NCBI RefSeq assembly: GCF_001557215.1
Contig: NZ_LSJM01000111.1
Location: forward strand, 32,157 to 96,156
Direction of reading: 5' to 3'
Source of the DNA: Sphingomonas sp. CCH9-E2
GTDB lineage: Bacteria > Pseudomonadota > Alphaproteobacteria > Sphingomonadales > Sphingomonadaceae
Length of the DNA stretch: 64,000 nucleotides
Shown here: in pieces, positions 52,235 through 61,303 of the stretch
How the letters are laid out: each line of letters starts with the position of its first letter
Position numbering within the stretch: the first letter of the stretch is position 1
Translations under genes and position numbers: made by a program
The notes under the pieces: model-generated
Seen by the model: only the letters and a program-made list of their open reading frames with translations
What the model was told of the DNA's origin: nothing
The model's database searches: none

Positions 52235-53218
52235 ATGGCGACGCTTGACGCAATATCGATTCCGACTTTTTCCGATGTCGAAGACGCTGCGGTGCGGCTT
52301 GCCGACATTGCGCATGTCACCCCGGTGATGACGTCGGAATATCTGGACATGCTGGCTGGAGCACAGCTGTTCCTCAAGATGGAGAGCCTCCAACGCGGCG
52401 GCGCGTTCAAGTTCCGGGGGGCCTATAACGCGCTGTCGCGGCTGGACGGTGCCGCAGCGCATCGCGGTGTGGTTGCGTTTTCCAGTGGCAACCACGCCCA
52501 GGCGGTCGCGCTGGCCGGTCGTATGCTAGGCATCCGGACGACGATCTTCATGCCGTCGGATGCGCCTGCGGCGAAGCAGGCAGCGACACGCGGCTATGGC
52601 GCCCGGGTGATCCTGTATGACCGCCGCAAGGACGATCGCGAGTGGATGGCGCGTCGCCTTGTTGAGGATGAAGGGCAGACGCTGATTCCGCCCTTCGATC
52701 ATCCGCACATCATTGCGGGTCAGGGTACCGCCACGCGCGAGCTGATCGAACAGGTTGGCCCGCTCGACCGGCTGTATGTGCCGATCAGCGGCGGCGGCCT
52801 GATTGCCGGATCGGCAATCGCCGCGGCGGCGATGTCCCCGGATTGTGAGGTTGTCGGGGTCGAAGTGGCGGGCGGCGACCGCGCGCGTCGCTCGCTCGAT
52901 GCCAATCGCATCGTGAAGATCGACATTCCGGATACCATCGCGGACGGCGCACAGGCACCGCAGATGGGGCCGATTACCTTCACGGCGGTGCGCTCGCTGG
53001 TCCATCGGCTGACCACCGTGACGGATGTCGCGCTGGGTCAGGCCATGCGGCTTTGCATGGAACGGATGAAGCAGGTCGTCGAGCCCACCGGCTGCATGGG
53101 ACTTGCGGCCGCACTTGCCGACGCGCCGAGTGGCGCGCGAATCGGTGTGATCATCAGCGGTGGCAATGTCGATCCCGCCGTTTACGGCTACATCATCCGC
53201 GCGGGGACGGCGGTATGA
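52235..53218 (+). CDS. PLP-dependent threonine/serine dehydratase-family enzyme
   Basis: 327 aa, fold-type II. The PLP lysine is Lys59 in FKFRG, the phosphate-binding loop is SGGGL, and AVVAFSSGNHAQAVALAG-type residues (VVAFSSGNHAQ) bind the substrate carboxylate. It lacks the C-terminal ACT domain of biosynthetic IlvA, so it belongs with catabolic threonine dehydratases, serine racemase and hydroxyaspartate ammonia-lyases. ATG 52235 follows CTGGAG. It overlaps the symporter gene (ATGA). The nearby RidA could remove its enamine product. Exact substrate unresolved. Confidence 0.9.
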   Translation: MATLDAISIPTFSDVEDAAVRLADIAHVTPVMTSEYLDMLAGAQLFLKMESLQRGGAFKFRGAYNALSRLDGAAAHRGVVAFSSGNHAQAVALAGRMLGIRTTIFMPSDAPAAKQAATRGYGARVILYDRRKDDREWMARRLVEDEGQTLIPPFDHPHIIAGQGTATRELIEQVGPLDRLYVPISGGGLIAGSAIAAAAMSPDCEVVGVEVAGGDRARRSLDANRIVKIDIPDTIADGAQAPQMGPITFTAVRSLVHRLTTVTDVALGQAMRLCMERMKQVVEPTGCMGLAAALADAPSGARIGVIISGGNVDPAVYGYIIRAGTAV

Positions 53219-54501
53219 GCGAAAGCGCGCCGGCCGCAACCCGTCCGCGCATGGGGCTGGCGGCCCGCTGGTTCGCCATTCCGCTGTGGGTCCGCATCCT
53301 GGCCGGGCTCGTGCTCGGGGCAATCGCCGGGCTGATCTGGGGCGAGGGCGCGACCAGCCTGCGCTGGGCGGGCGACATGTTCGTCCGGCTGATCCGGATG
53401 CTGGTCGCTCCGCTGATCTTCGTGACCATCGCGTCTGGCGTCGCAGCGATCGGCGATCCGAAACGACTGGGCAGCATCGGCGGCCGCGCCATCGGCCTGT
53501 ATGTCTTCACGACCGCAATCGCGGTCACCGTCGGCCTTGCGATGGGGACATTGTGGCAGCCCGGTATGGGCGCCGACCTGGCCCATTCGGTGCCGCGTGA
53601 CCTTGGCGCGATCAAGGCACCCGCCGATATCTTCCTCGGCATCATTCCGGCCAATCCGATCGAGGCGCTCGCCAATGGCGATACGCTGGCAATCATCTTC
53701 TTTGCGATCTTCCTCGGCTGCGGCGTGATCGTCGCAGGCGAGGCGGGCCAGCCGGTCAAGGCGTTGCTCGATTCGGCGAGCGAGGTGATGCTCAAGCTCG
53801 TCGGCTTCGTCATGGAGGTCGCACCGTTCGGCGTGTTCGCGCTGATCGCCGTGGTGATGGGGACCAGCGGACCCGACACGTTCCTGTCGGTGTTTAAACT
53901 GGCGCTGTGTGTCTTGTCCGGCGCACTCGTCCAGACGCTGATCGTGCATGGCGGGTTGATCCGGTTGGCGGCGTGGTTGCCACCGGTGCCGTTCTTCCGC
54001 GGTGTGATGGACGCGATCGTCGTCGGCTTTTCGACCTCGTCCTCATCCGCGACCCTCCCGGTCGCAATCCGTGTGGCGGAGAAGAATCTGGGCATCAGCC
54101 CTAGTGTCACCTCGACCGTATTGCCGCTCGGCGCAACGATCGGGATGGATGGCGCGGCCATGTATGTCGCGATGCTGACGATGTTCGCGGCACAGGCATT
54201 CGGCATCCCGATGGGGCCAGAGACCTATCTGGTCGCGGGCATCACCACGGTGCTGGTGGCGATGGGCATCGCGCCGGTGCCGTCGGGATCGCTGTTCGTG
54301 CTGGCCGCCGTGCTCGCAGCGATCGGGGCGACCCCGGCCCAGACCGCGATCCTCGTCGGGTTCATCCTGCCGTTCGACCGCATCCTCGACATGATCCGCA
54401 TCATTCCGAACGTCACCGCCGATCTCGCGATCGCGACCACGGTCGCGCGCTGGGAGGGCGAGATCGACGTCGCCGAATATCAATCCGCTCGCGATGTTTA
54501 A
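53215..54501 (+). CDS. Dicarboxylate/amino acid:cation symporter (DAACS family)
   Basis: 428 aa membrane protein of the GltP/DctA/SstT type. Family motifs are FSTSSSSATLPVA (the serine-rich reentrant loop), LGATIGMDGAAMYVAM (the NMDGT region), and VGFILPFDRILDMIRIIPNVTADL (final helix). It imports glutamate, aspartate, C4-dicarboxylates or serine/threonine with Na+ or H+. Its position after the dehydratase and before two gamma-glutamyltransferases favours glutamate or a substrate amino acid of that dehydratase. Confidence 0.93.
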   Translation: MSESAPAATRPRMGLAARWFAIPLWVRILAGLVLGAIAGLIWGEGATSLRWAGDMFVRLIRMLVAPLIFVTIASGVAAIGDPKRLGSIGGRAIGLYVFTTAIAVTVGLAMGTLWQPGMGADLAHSVPRDLGAIKAPADIFLGIIPANPIEALANGDTLAIIFFAIFLGCGVIVAGEAGQPVKALLDSASEVMLKLVGFVMEVAPFGVFALIAVVMGTSGPDTFLSVFKLALCVLSGALVQTLIVHGGLIRLAAWLPPVPFFRGVMDAIVVGFSTSSSSATLPVAIRVAEKNLGISPSVTSTVLPLGATIGMDGAAMYVAMLTMFAAQAFGIPMGPETYLVAGITTVLVAMGIAPVPSGSLFVLAAVLAAIGATPAQTAILVGFILPFDRILDMIRIIPNVTADLAIATTVARWEGEIDVAEYQSARDV

Positions 54502-54514
54502 GGGGAATTTGCCG

Positions 54515-56242
54515 ATGCGCCTGATGCGCCACCTCACCCATTGGACCGCGCTGCTGGCCATGCTCGCCGCGCCGGTCGCACCGGCCTGGAGCCAGTCGCG
54601 CCAGCTGCTCGAATATCCCAGCATCCGATCGCCCGTCGTCGGGACACGCGGGATGGTGGTCAGCCAGAACGAGATCGCGACGCAGGTCGGTATCAAGGTG
54701 CTGCGCGCAGGCGGCAATGCGATCGATGCGTCGGTCGCGGTCGCCTTTGCGCTGGCGGTCACGCTGCCGCGCGCGGGTAATATCGGCGGCGATGGTTTCA
54801 TGACCATTTATGACGCCAAGAGCGGCCAGACCAGCGTGATCGATTTTCGCGGTGTCGCGCCGCTGGCGGCCCGGCTCGAGATGTTCGTCGATGACAAGGG
54901 TGAGGAAACCCGCGTCGCGAGCTTCGGGTACAAGGCGCCGGACGTGCCCGGCACCGTTTCGGGGCTTGAGCTGGCGCACCGCAAGCACGGCAAGCTGCCC
55001 TGGGCCAAGCTGGTCGAGCCGGCCATCGCACTGGCCGCGGACGGGGTCGTGCTGTCGCCCGACGAAGCCTTTGTGTTCAGCTGGGGCAAGGAACGGCTGT
55101 CGGTGTCGGAGTCGGGCCGCCGTACTTTCTACAAGCCCGATGGCAGCCTCTATGTTGCCGGAGAGGTGATGAAGCAGCCCGAACTCGCCTGGTCGCTGCG
55201 CGAAATCGCGCGAGACGGGGCCAAGGCCTTCTACACCGGTGAGATCGCCAAGCGGATCGCGGCCGATATGGCGAAGCATGGCGGACTGATCACCCTCGCC
55301 GATCTGGCCGCCTACAAGGCGGTCGAGCGCGCCCCGCTGGAGGGCAGCTATCGCGACGTCCAGATCAAGACGGTGCCGCCGGCCAGCGCCGGTGGTGCGA
55401 CGCTGCTCGAAATCCTCAACATCCTCGAGAATTTCGACCTGGCGTCGATGCCGCTCGGGTCCGCCCAGTCGCTTCACGTGATGAGCGAGGCGATGAAGAT
55501 CGGTTACATCGATCGCTATCGCCATCTGGGCGACACCGATTTCGTCCGGGTTCCGCTCAAGGGCTTTACCTCCAAGGCGTTTGCGGCCGAGCGCGCGAAA
55601 AAGGTGTCGCTGACCCAGGCATCGAAGCGCGTGGATCAGCCGGCGGGCGATCCTTGGGCGCATGAAAGCCCCAACACCACCCATTTCTCGGTCGTCGATG
55701 ATCAGGGGAACGCGGTGTCCTTCACCTACACGCTCGGCGCCGATTTCGGATCGGGCGTGATGATCGAAGGCACCGGCATTCTGATGAACAATCAGATGAA
55801 CAATTTCGACCATGAAAGCGCATGGCGCGCGATCCGCGCGGGACAGCCTTTGCCCCCCAACGCCATGGCCCCGGGCAAGCGGATGCTATCGACCATGGTT
55901 CCGAGCATCCTGTTCAAGGACGGCAAGCCCTGGCTGATCGTCGGAACGCCGGGCGGCGGCACGATCATCACCACCGTCGTGCAGATCATCGTCAACACCG
56001 TCGACTATAAACTCAACGTGGCAGAGGCCACGCATCACCCGCGCATCTTCCAGAACAACACCGACACACTGCAGGTCGAACCCAATTTCAACCCCGACAC
56101 TTTGGCGCTGCTGAAAGCCAAGGGGCACCGGATCCGATCCGACCAGACGATGGGCAGCGCCCAGTCGATCATGATCGAAAACGGTCTGATCCTTGGCGGT
56201 GCCGATCCGCGCCGTCCGGGCGCGCTGGCGGTGGCACAATGA
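54515..56242 (+). CDS. ggt: Gamma-glutamyltransferase (first of tandem pair)
   Basis: 575 aa from ATG 54515, with AAGGGG upstream. A signal peptide ends near PAWSQS, so the enzyme is periplasmic. RAGGNAIDASVAVAFALAVT and AGNIGGDGFM are typical. The autoprocessing nucleophile is Thr388 in NTTHFSVVD, and the substrate-binding GTPGGGTIITTV lies further on. It cleaves gamma-glutamyl peptides such as glutathione and releases glutamate, which the neighbouring symporter could import. Overlaps the second copy (ATGA). Confidence 0.95.
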   Translation: MRLMRHLTHWTALLAMLAAPVAPAWSQSRQLLEYPSIRSPVVGTRGMVVSQNEIATQVGIKVLRAGGNAIDASVAVAFALAVTLPRAGNIGGDGFMTIYDAKSGQTSVIDFRGVAPLAARLEMFVDDKGEETRVASFGYKAPDVPGTVSGLELAHRKHGKLPWAKLVEPAIALAADGVVLSPDEAFVFSWGKERLSVSESGRRTFYKPDGSLYVAGEVMKQPELAWSLREIARDGAKAFYTGEIAKRIAADMAKHGGLITLADLAAYKAVERAPLEGSYRDVQIKTVPPASAGGATLLEILNILENFDLASMPLGSAQSLHVMSEAMKIGYIDRYRHLGDTDFVRVPLKGFTSKAFAAERAKKVSLTQASKRVDQPAGDPWAHESPNTTHFSVVDDQGNAVSFTYTLGADFGSGVMIEGTGILMNNQMNNFDHESAWRAIRAGQPLPPNAMAPGKRMLSTMVPSILFKDGKPWLIVGTPGGGTIITTVVQIIVNTVDYKLNVAEATHHPRIFQNNTDTLQVEPNFNPDTLALLKAKGHRIRSDQTMGSAQSIMIENGLILGGADPRRPGALAVAQ

Positions 56243-57987
56243 TGCGGCGCGTACTGACCGCGCTGCTGGGAACGGCGCTTGCCATCCAGCCCCTCGCCCA
56301 TGCGCAGGCGCAAACGCCCGCACGTCGCGCGCCGACCGCCCCTGCCGCGACACTGCCTGTCAGTCCGGGCATCTTCGTGTCGGCGGCGCGCCCGCTGGCG
56401 GTGGAGGCCGGGCTTCAGGTGCTGCGCCGGGGGGGCAGTGCTGCGGACGCCGCGGTCGCCGTCCAGGTGATGCTGGGGCTGGTCGAGCCGCAAAGCTCCG
56501 GCGTCGGGGGCGGCGGCTTCCTGATGTATTACGACGCCGCGACCAAGCGTGTTTCGGCGTGGAGCGGGCGGGAGCGCGCACCCAAAGCAGCGACGCCCGA
56601 TATGCTGCTGCAATCCGACGGCACCCCGATCCCGCGCAGGCAGGCGATGCTGAGCGGTCGTGCCACGGGTGTACCCGGCGTCATGTCGATGCTCCACGCA
56701 GTGCATCAGCGTTCGGGGACGCTCGATTGGGGCAGCTTGTTCGAATTCACCGCAAAGACGGCCGAGGCGGGCTTTACCGTCACCGAGCGGCTAAACCGGC
56801 ACATTGTCGGGACCTTTCCGCAGGCGAGCGCGCCCGATGTCGTGGCGTTCTTCGCCAAACCCGACGGCAGCAAGGTGACGACCGGCGATACGCTCAAGAA
56901 CCCGGCCTATGCCGCGTTCCTGCGCCGCATGGCGCGGCAGGGCCCCGACGCGCTGCTCAAGGGCGAGACGGCGGCGCGGATCGTCGCCAAGGTCCGCGAG
57001 GGAGCCTATCCCGGCGTGATGACGCTGGACGATCTGGCCAGCTATCAGCCGCAAAAGCTGACCCCGCTGTGCCGGGTCCATGTCCAGATCATTTGCGCGC
57101 CGCCGCCTCCGGCCAGCGGGGTCGGGCTGCTGCACCTGCTCGGACTACTCGACCGCACTGACATTGCGCGGCGCGGCCCGGCCGATCCGCAGGCCTGGTA
57201 CCTGTTCGCGGAGGCGAGCCGCATCATGTATGCCGATCGCGACCGATGGGTCGGCGATCCCGATTTCACGCCGGTGCCGGTCGCGGGGCTGTTGCACCCC
57301 GACTATATCGCCCACCGCGCTAAGCTGATCGCTGAAAGGGCGGGCAAGGAACCGCCTTCGGGTCGACCGCCCGGGAGTCAGCCCGTTGGCGCCGATGCCA
57401 CGCGGGAACCGGCCGGGACCAGCCATTTCGTCATCGTCGATGCCCGGGGCAACGCGATATCCATGACGACCACGATCGAAAGCTATTTCGGATCGGGCCG
57501 GATGGTCGACGGCTTCTTCCTCAACAACGAAATGACCGATTTCTCCTTCCGCCCGATCGTTGAGGAAACATCGCGTCCCTCGGCGAACGCGGTCGCGGGG
57601 GGCAAGCGGCCACGTTCGTCGATGACGCCAGTGCTGATCCTGGACCGGGAGAATAATCTGGTCGGCGCTGTCGGCTCGCCCGGGGGCAATGCCATTCCCG
57701 CTTATGTCGCCAAGACGCTGGTCGGCGCCCTCTACTGGAATCTGCCGATGCAGGTGGCGATCGACCTGCCCAACCTTGTCGCGCGCGACGCCAACTTCAA
57801 CGGCGAGGTCCACGCGATGTTGCCTCAGGTTGCCGAAGGGCTGCGCGCGCGCGGCGTGGAAGTGCGCAGCGGCAGCGGCGAGGATTCCGGCATCCACGGC
57901 TTCATGATCCGCAACGGCAGATTCGATGGCGGCGCCGACCGCCGCCGTGACGGCATCGCCATATTCGAGCCCGCACCGAAACGATGA
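56239..57987 (+). CDS. ggt: Gamma-glutamyltransferase (second of tandem pair)
   Basis: 582 aa with signal peptide (cleavage near AHAQAQ). The catalytic Thr394 is in AGTSHFVIVD, where the second residue is Ser, not Thr. GVGGGGFLMYYD, GKRPRSSMTPVLIL and GSPGGNAIPAYV follow. It is clearly diverged from the first copy, so it is not a recent duplication and may prefer another acceptor or act mainly as a hydrolase. Two GGTs in one operon with an importer and a TonB receptor suggests scavenging of gamma-glutamyl compounds. Confidence 0.94.
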   Translation: MMRRVLTALLGTALAIQPLAHAQAQTPARRAPTAPAATLPVSPGIFVSAARPLAVEAGLQVLRRGGSAADAAVAVQVMLGLVEPQSSGVGGGGFLMYYDAATKRVSAWSGRERAPKAATPDMLLQSDGTPIPRRQAMLSGRATGVPGVMSMLHAVHQRSGTLDWGSLFEFTAKTAEAGFTVTERLNRHIVGTFPQASAPDVVAFFAKPDGSKVTTGDTLKNPAYAAFLRRMARQGPDALLKGETAARIVAKVREGAYPGVMTLDDLASYQPQKLTPLCRVHVQIICAPPPPASGVGLLHLLGLLDRTDIARRGPADPQAWYLFAEASRIMYADRDRWVGDPDFTPVPVAGLLHPDYIAHRAKLIAERAGKEPPSGRPPGSQPVGADATREPAGTSHFVIVDARGNAISMTTTIESYFGSGRMVDGFFLNNEMTDFSFRPIVEETSRPSANAVAGGKRPRSSMTPVLILDRENNLVGAVGSPGGNAIPAYVAKTLVGALYWNLPMQVAIDLPNLVARDANFNGEVHAMLPQVAEGLRARGVEVRSGSGEDSGIHGFMIRNGRFDGGADRRRDGIAIFEPAPKR

Positions 57988-58066
57988 TCGAATGAACGAC
58001 AAGCGGCGCAAAGCCGCGCGCGTGAAGCAGGAATGAGAACAAAACCTTCTTCAGGGATGCAGAGAT

Positions 58067-61000
58067 ATGAAGATCAAAAAGAACATCCATCGCGCCGCTT
58101 GGCTGCTGTGCGGCGCATCGCTGATGACAGCCAGTACCGCGCTTGCGCAGGATAGTGCGGTCGATGAACCGTCGTCCGCCGTCGACCCCGAGCCGCAGGA
58201 CGAGGAGATTGTCGTCGTCGGATCGCAGATCCGGGGATCGCGCGTCACGGACGTGTTGCCCGTGACCGTGCTGGAATCGACCGACATCGACGCGGTCGCC
58301 GCATCCAGCGGCGACGATCTGTTCCGCGCCATCCCCCAGGCGGGCGACGTCGCCTTCAACGAAAGCCGCGATGCCGGCGGGATCAACGATGCGCGCGGCG
58401 ACACGGCGTCGATCAACCTGCGTGGCCTTGGCACCGGCAACACGCTGGTGCTGCTCAATGGGCGTCGCCTGGTGCTCCACCCCGGTACGCAGAGCGAGAA
58501 TCTGGTTCCAGTGCAGAGCGTCAATACCAACACCATTCCGGTTCGCGGCGTGCGGCGGGTGGAGGTGCTGCGCGATGGCGCGGCGGCGATCTATGGCACC
58601 GATGCCGTGGCAGGCGTGGTCAACACCGTGCTCAAGACCCGCTTTGACGGGCTGACGGTCGATGGCGAATTCTCGATGACCGAGGACAGCGAGCAGAACG
58701 AGGCGGAGATTTCGTTCGAGGCGGGGAAGACGTTCAATGGCGGCCGCACCAACATCTCGGTGTTCGGTACCTATAACCACCGCGATCCGCTCTTCGCGCG
58801 CGATCGCTGGAACTCGCGGTCGAGCGATCTGCGCCCGCTGGTCGCCAATACCCCCTTCGCGAACGACACCGATTTCGACAATCGTTCGAACGATACGATC
58901 TGGGCCGAGTTTCAGCGACTGACCAATGCCTATGTCGCCTCGACCACAACCGCGAGCTACAATGGCACGGCGCTGACGACGAGCGGCATCTTCCACGTTC
59001 AGCCCGACAGCAACGAGGGATGTATCGCACCGGCAGGTGCCGGAGTCTGCTACGACAATAGCAGCCTGTCGACGGCCAGCACCGACAATAATCTGCGCTA
59101 CGACACCAATGATGTGCGCACGATTCAGGGTCGGAACGAACGGTACAATGTCTTCGGCTATCTCAATCATGAATTCAGCGACCGCCTCGAATTCTTTGCC
59201 GAGGCGGGCTATTATCGCGGGGTTTTCGACGGCGTTCGCGAACAGGATACGTCGCTCGCCAATCAGCGCCTGATCATCCCGATCACCGCCTATTGGAATC
59301 CGTTCGGGCCGGTGGGCAGTCCCAACCGCCTGCCGCTGCTGACCGGTGTCGCGACGACCGGTGTGCCGCTTGAACTGATCGACTATCGCCCGATCGACGC
59401 GGGACCGATCCGCATCAACGTGGTCAATGAAACGACCCGGTTCCTTGGCGGCTTTCGGGGCACGATCGGCGGGTTCGACTGGGAAACGGCCGGGCTGTAT
59501 TCGCGTGCCCGAACCAAGGACACGATGCACACGATCAGCCTGACCCTGTTCCAGGAGGCGCTGTCACGCACCGATGCGACGGCCTACAACCCCTTTAACG
59601 GCGGATCTCCGCAGAACCCCGCGCGTGTCGACTCCTCGCCCAATCCCCAGTCGGTGATCGACGGCTTCATGGTCGATATCTACCGGCTGTCGATCACGGA
59701 CATGGCGTTGTGGGATTTCAAGCTGTCCAAGCCGAACCTGTTCACCCTACCCGCCGGCGATGTCGGGGTTGCGGCCGGTGTCGAGTATCGGCGCGAAACC
59801 TATACCGAGGATCGCGATCCCCGGCTCGACGGCACGATCACCTTTGTCGCGCTCGACGGATCGGGCAATGGCAGCGATACGATGGGGGCCAGTCCGACGC
59901 CCGACAGCGGCGGTTCGCGTGAGGTGAAGTCGGCCTTTGCCGAGCTGGCAGTGCCACTGGTGTCGCCCGACATGAACGTCCCGCTGATCCACAGTCTCAA
60001 TCTGCAGCTGGCCGGGCGCGTCGAGGATTACACCGCATTCGGAACCGTCGCAAAGCCCAAGGTGGCGGCATCCTGGTTCCCTCTGCGCGGCCTTCAGTTC
60101 CGCGGTGCCTGGTCGCAGGGCTTCCGTGCGCCGAACCTGCCCCAGCAGTTCGAGCGCGGTATCCAGCGATCGAACACGCGCACAGACTGGATCAAGTGCG
60201 AGGCGGATGAGCGGCGCGGTCTGATTGCCAATTTCGACGCCTGCACGCGCAGCCAGGGTGTGGTGTCGAACCGGTCCGGAAGCGAAACGCTGAAGCCGGA
60301 GGAATCGGACAATCTCAACTTCGGCGCCACGCTGCAGGCACCGATCCCGCGCAGCCTTGGCCGACTGACGCTGACCGCCGACTTCTGGCAGATCAAGCAG
60401 CGCAACCTGATCGGGCTGTTCGGAGATAGCAACGCGCTCACGCTCGACTATCTGTTGCGGCTGAACGGCAGCGCCAACCCGAACGTGCAGCGCGCGGCGC
60501 CGACCCAGGCAGAGATCGACGCGTTTGCGGGCACCGGGCTCACGCCGGTCGGCCGCGTGATCCAGGTCATCGACAACTACACCAATCTCAGCCCGCGGAC
60601 CGTGCGCGGGCTCGACTTGGCGCTGTACTACGAACTGAATGACACGCCGCTGGGCGATTTCGATGTGAAGCTGAACGCCGCGCACCTGTTCAAATTCTAT
60701 CAGGAACCGGATGCGGTGCGACAGTCGCTGATCGATGCGCAAGATGGCGGGCTGATCGATCCGACGATCACCATTGCCGGGGCACAGGACCTGCTCGAGC
60801 AGGACGGGCGTCCGAAGTGGCGCGCATCCGCGACCGTCACCTGGCGACTGGGGAAGCTCGGACTTGGCTATTTCGGCTCCTATGTCGGTCCGGTCAACGA
60901 CCTCGGCGCAGCATTGGCCGATGGCACGACCTGGCGCGTCGACGAACATATCACCCACAGCATCTATGGTCAGGTGAGCTTTGGCAAAAAGGACAATGCC

Positions 61001-61150
61001 GGCTTGATGGCGAATACCCGAATCCGGTTCGGCATCCGCAATCTTACCAACAATCTCGCGCCGCTGGCCGACAATTCTTTCGGCTATATCGGCGAACTCT
61101 ACGGGAATCGTGGTCGACAGTTCTACGTGTCTGCGCGCAAGGCATTCTGA
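58067..61150 (+). CDS. Large TonB-dependent receptor
   Basis: 1027 aa. A signal peptide ends near TALAQD. The TonB-box region is EEIVVVGSQIRGSRV, and the plug carries INLRGLGTGNTLVLLNGRRLV and RVEVLRDGAAAIYGTDAVAGVVN. This LLNGRR/DGAAAIYGTDA style is typical of large proteobacterial receptors for peptides, oligosaccharides and other big molecules. The barrel ends GNRGRQFYVSARKAF. It lies 79 bases after the second GGT, so it probably imports the peptide-like substrate cleaved there. Confidence 0.94.
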   Translation: MKIKKNIHRAAWLLCGASLMTASTALAQDSAVDEPSSAVDPEPQDEEIVVVGSQIRGSRVTDVLPVTVLESTDIDAVAASSGDDLFRAIPQAGDVAFNESRDAGGINDARGDTASINLRGLGTGNTLVLLNGRRLVLHPGTQSENLVPVQSVNTNTIPVRGVRRVEVLRDGAAAIYGTDAVAGVVNTVLKTRFDGLTVDGEFSMTEDSEQNEAEISFEAGKTFNGGRTNISVFGTYNHRDPLFARDRWNSRSSDLRPLVANTPFANDTDFDNRSNDTIWAEFQRLTNAYVASTTTASYNGTALTTSGIFHVQPDSNEGCIAPAGAGVCYDNSSLSTASTDNNLRYDTNDVRTIQGRNERYNVFGYLNHEFSDRLEFFAEAGYYRGVFDGVREQDTSLANQRLIIPITAYWNPFGPVGSPNRLPLLTGVATTGVPLELIDYRPIDAGPIRINVVNETTRFLGGFRGTIGGFDWETAGLYSRARTKDTMHTISLTLFQEALSRTDATAYNPFNGGSPQNPARVDSSPNPQSVIDGFMVDIYRLSITDMALWDFKLSKPNLFTLPAGDVGVAAGVEYRRETYTEDRDPRLDGTITFVALDGSGNGSDTMGASPTPDSGGSREVKSAFAELAVPLVSPDMNVPLIHSLNLQLAGRVEDYTAFGTVAKPKVAASWFPLRGLQFRGAWSQGFRAPNLPQQFERGIQRSNTRTDWIKCEADERRGLIANFDACTRSQGVVSNRSGSETLKPEESDNLNFGATLQAPIPRSLGRLTLTADFWQIKQRNLIGLFGDSNALTLDYLLRLNGSANPNVQRAAPTQAEIDAFAGTGLTPVGRVIQVIDNYTNLSPRTVRGLDLALYYELNDTPLGDFDVKLNAAHLFKFYQEPDAVRQSLIDAQDGGLIDPTITIAGAQDLLEQDGRPKWRASATVTWRLGKLGLGYFGSYVGPVNDLGAALADGTTWRVDEHITHSIYGQVSFGKKDNAGLMANTRIRFGIRNLTNNLAPLADNSFGYIGELYGNRGRQFYVSARKAF

Positions 61151-61158
61151 CAACAACC

Positions 61159-61187
61159 GGGGCGGGGCCTATGCTCGGCACCGCCCC
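61159..61187 (+). terminator. Hairpin terminator after the large TonB receptor
   Basis: GGGGCGGGGCC and GGCACCGCCCC form an 11-base stem with one mismatch around TATGCTC, nine bases after the receptor stop and before the convergent dnaE2 end. Confidence 0.65.
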
Positions 61188-61303
61188 ATCATAGGATGCC
61201 TCCGAAATACGCTCGTAAACCAACAACTGCCGAATGCAGGATTGGGTCACCATCCTACGGGACAATCGAGAGCGCCGGCTTTCTCGCCGGGCGTGACCTG
61301 GCT

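Noticed and set aside
59747..61156. 469-codon minus-strand open frame.
   Set aside because: Antisense to the large TonB receptor, with no recognisable motif. It would also overlap the whole barrel region.
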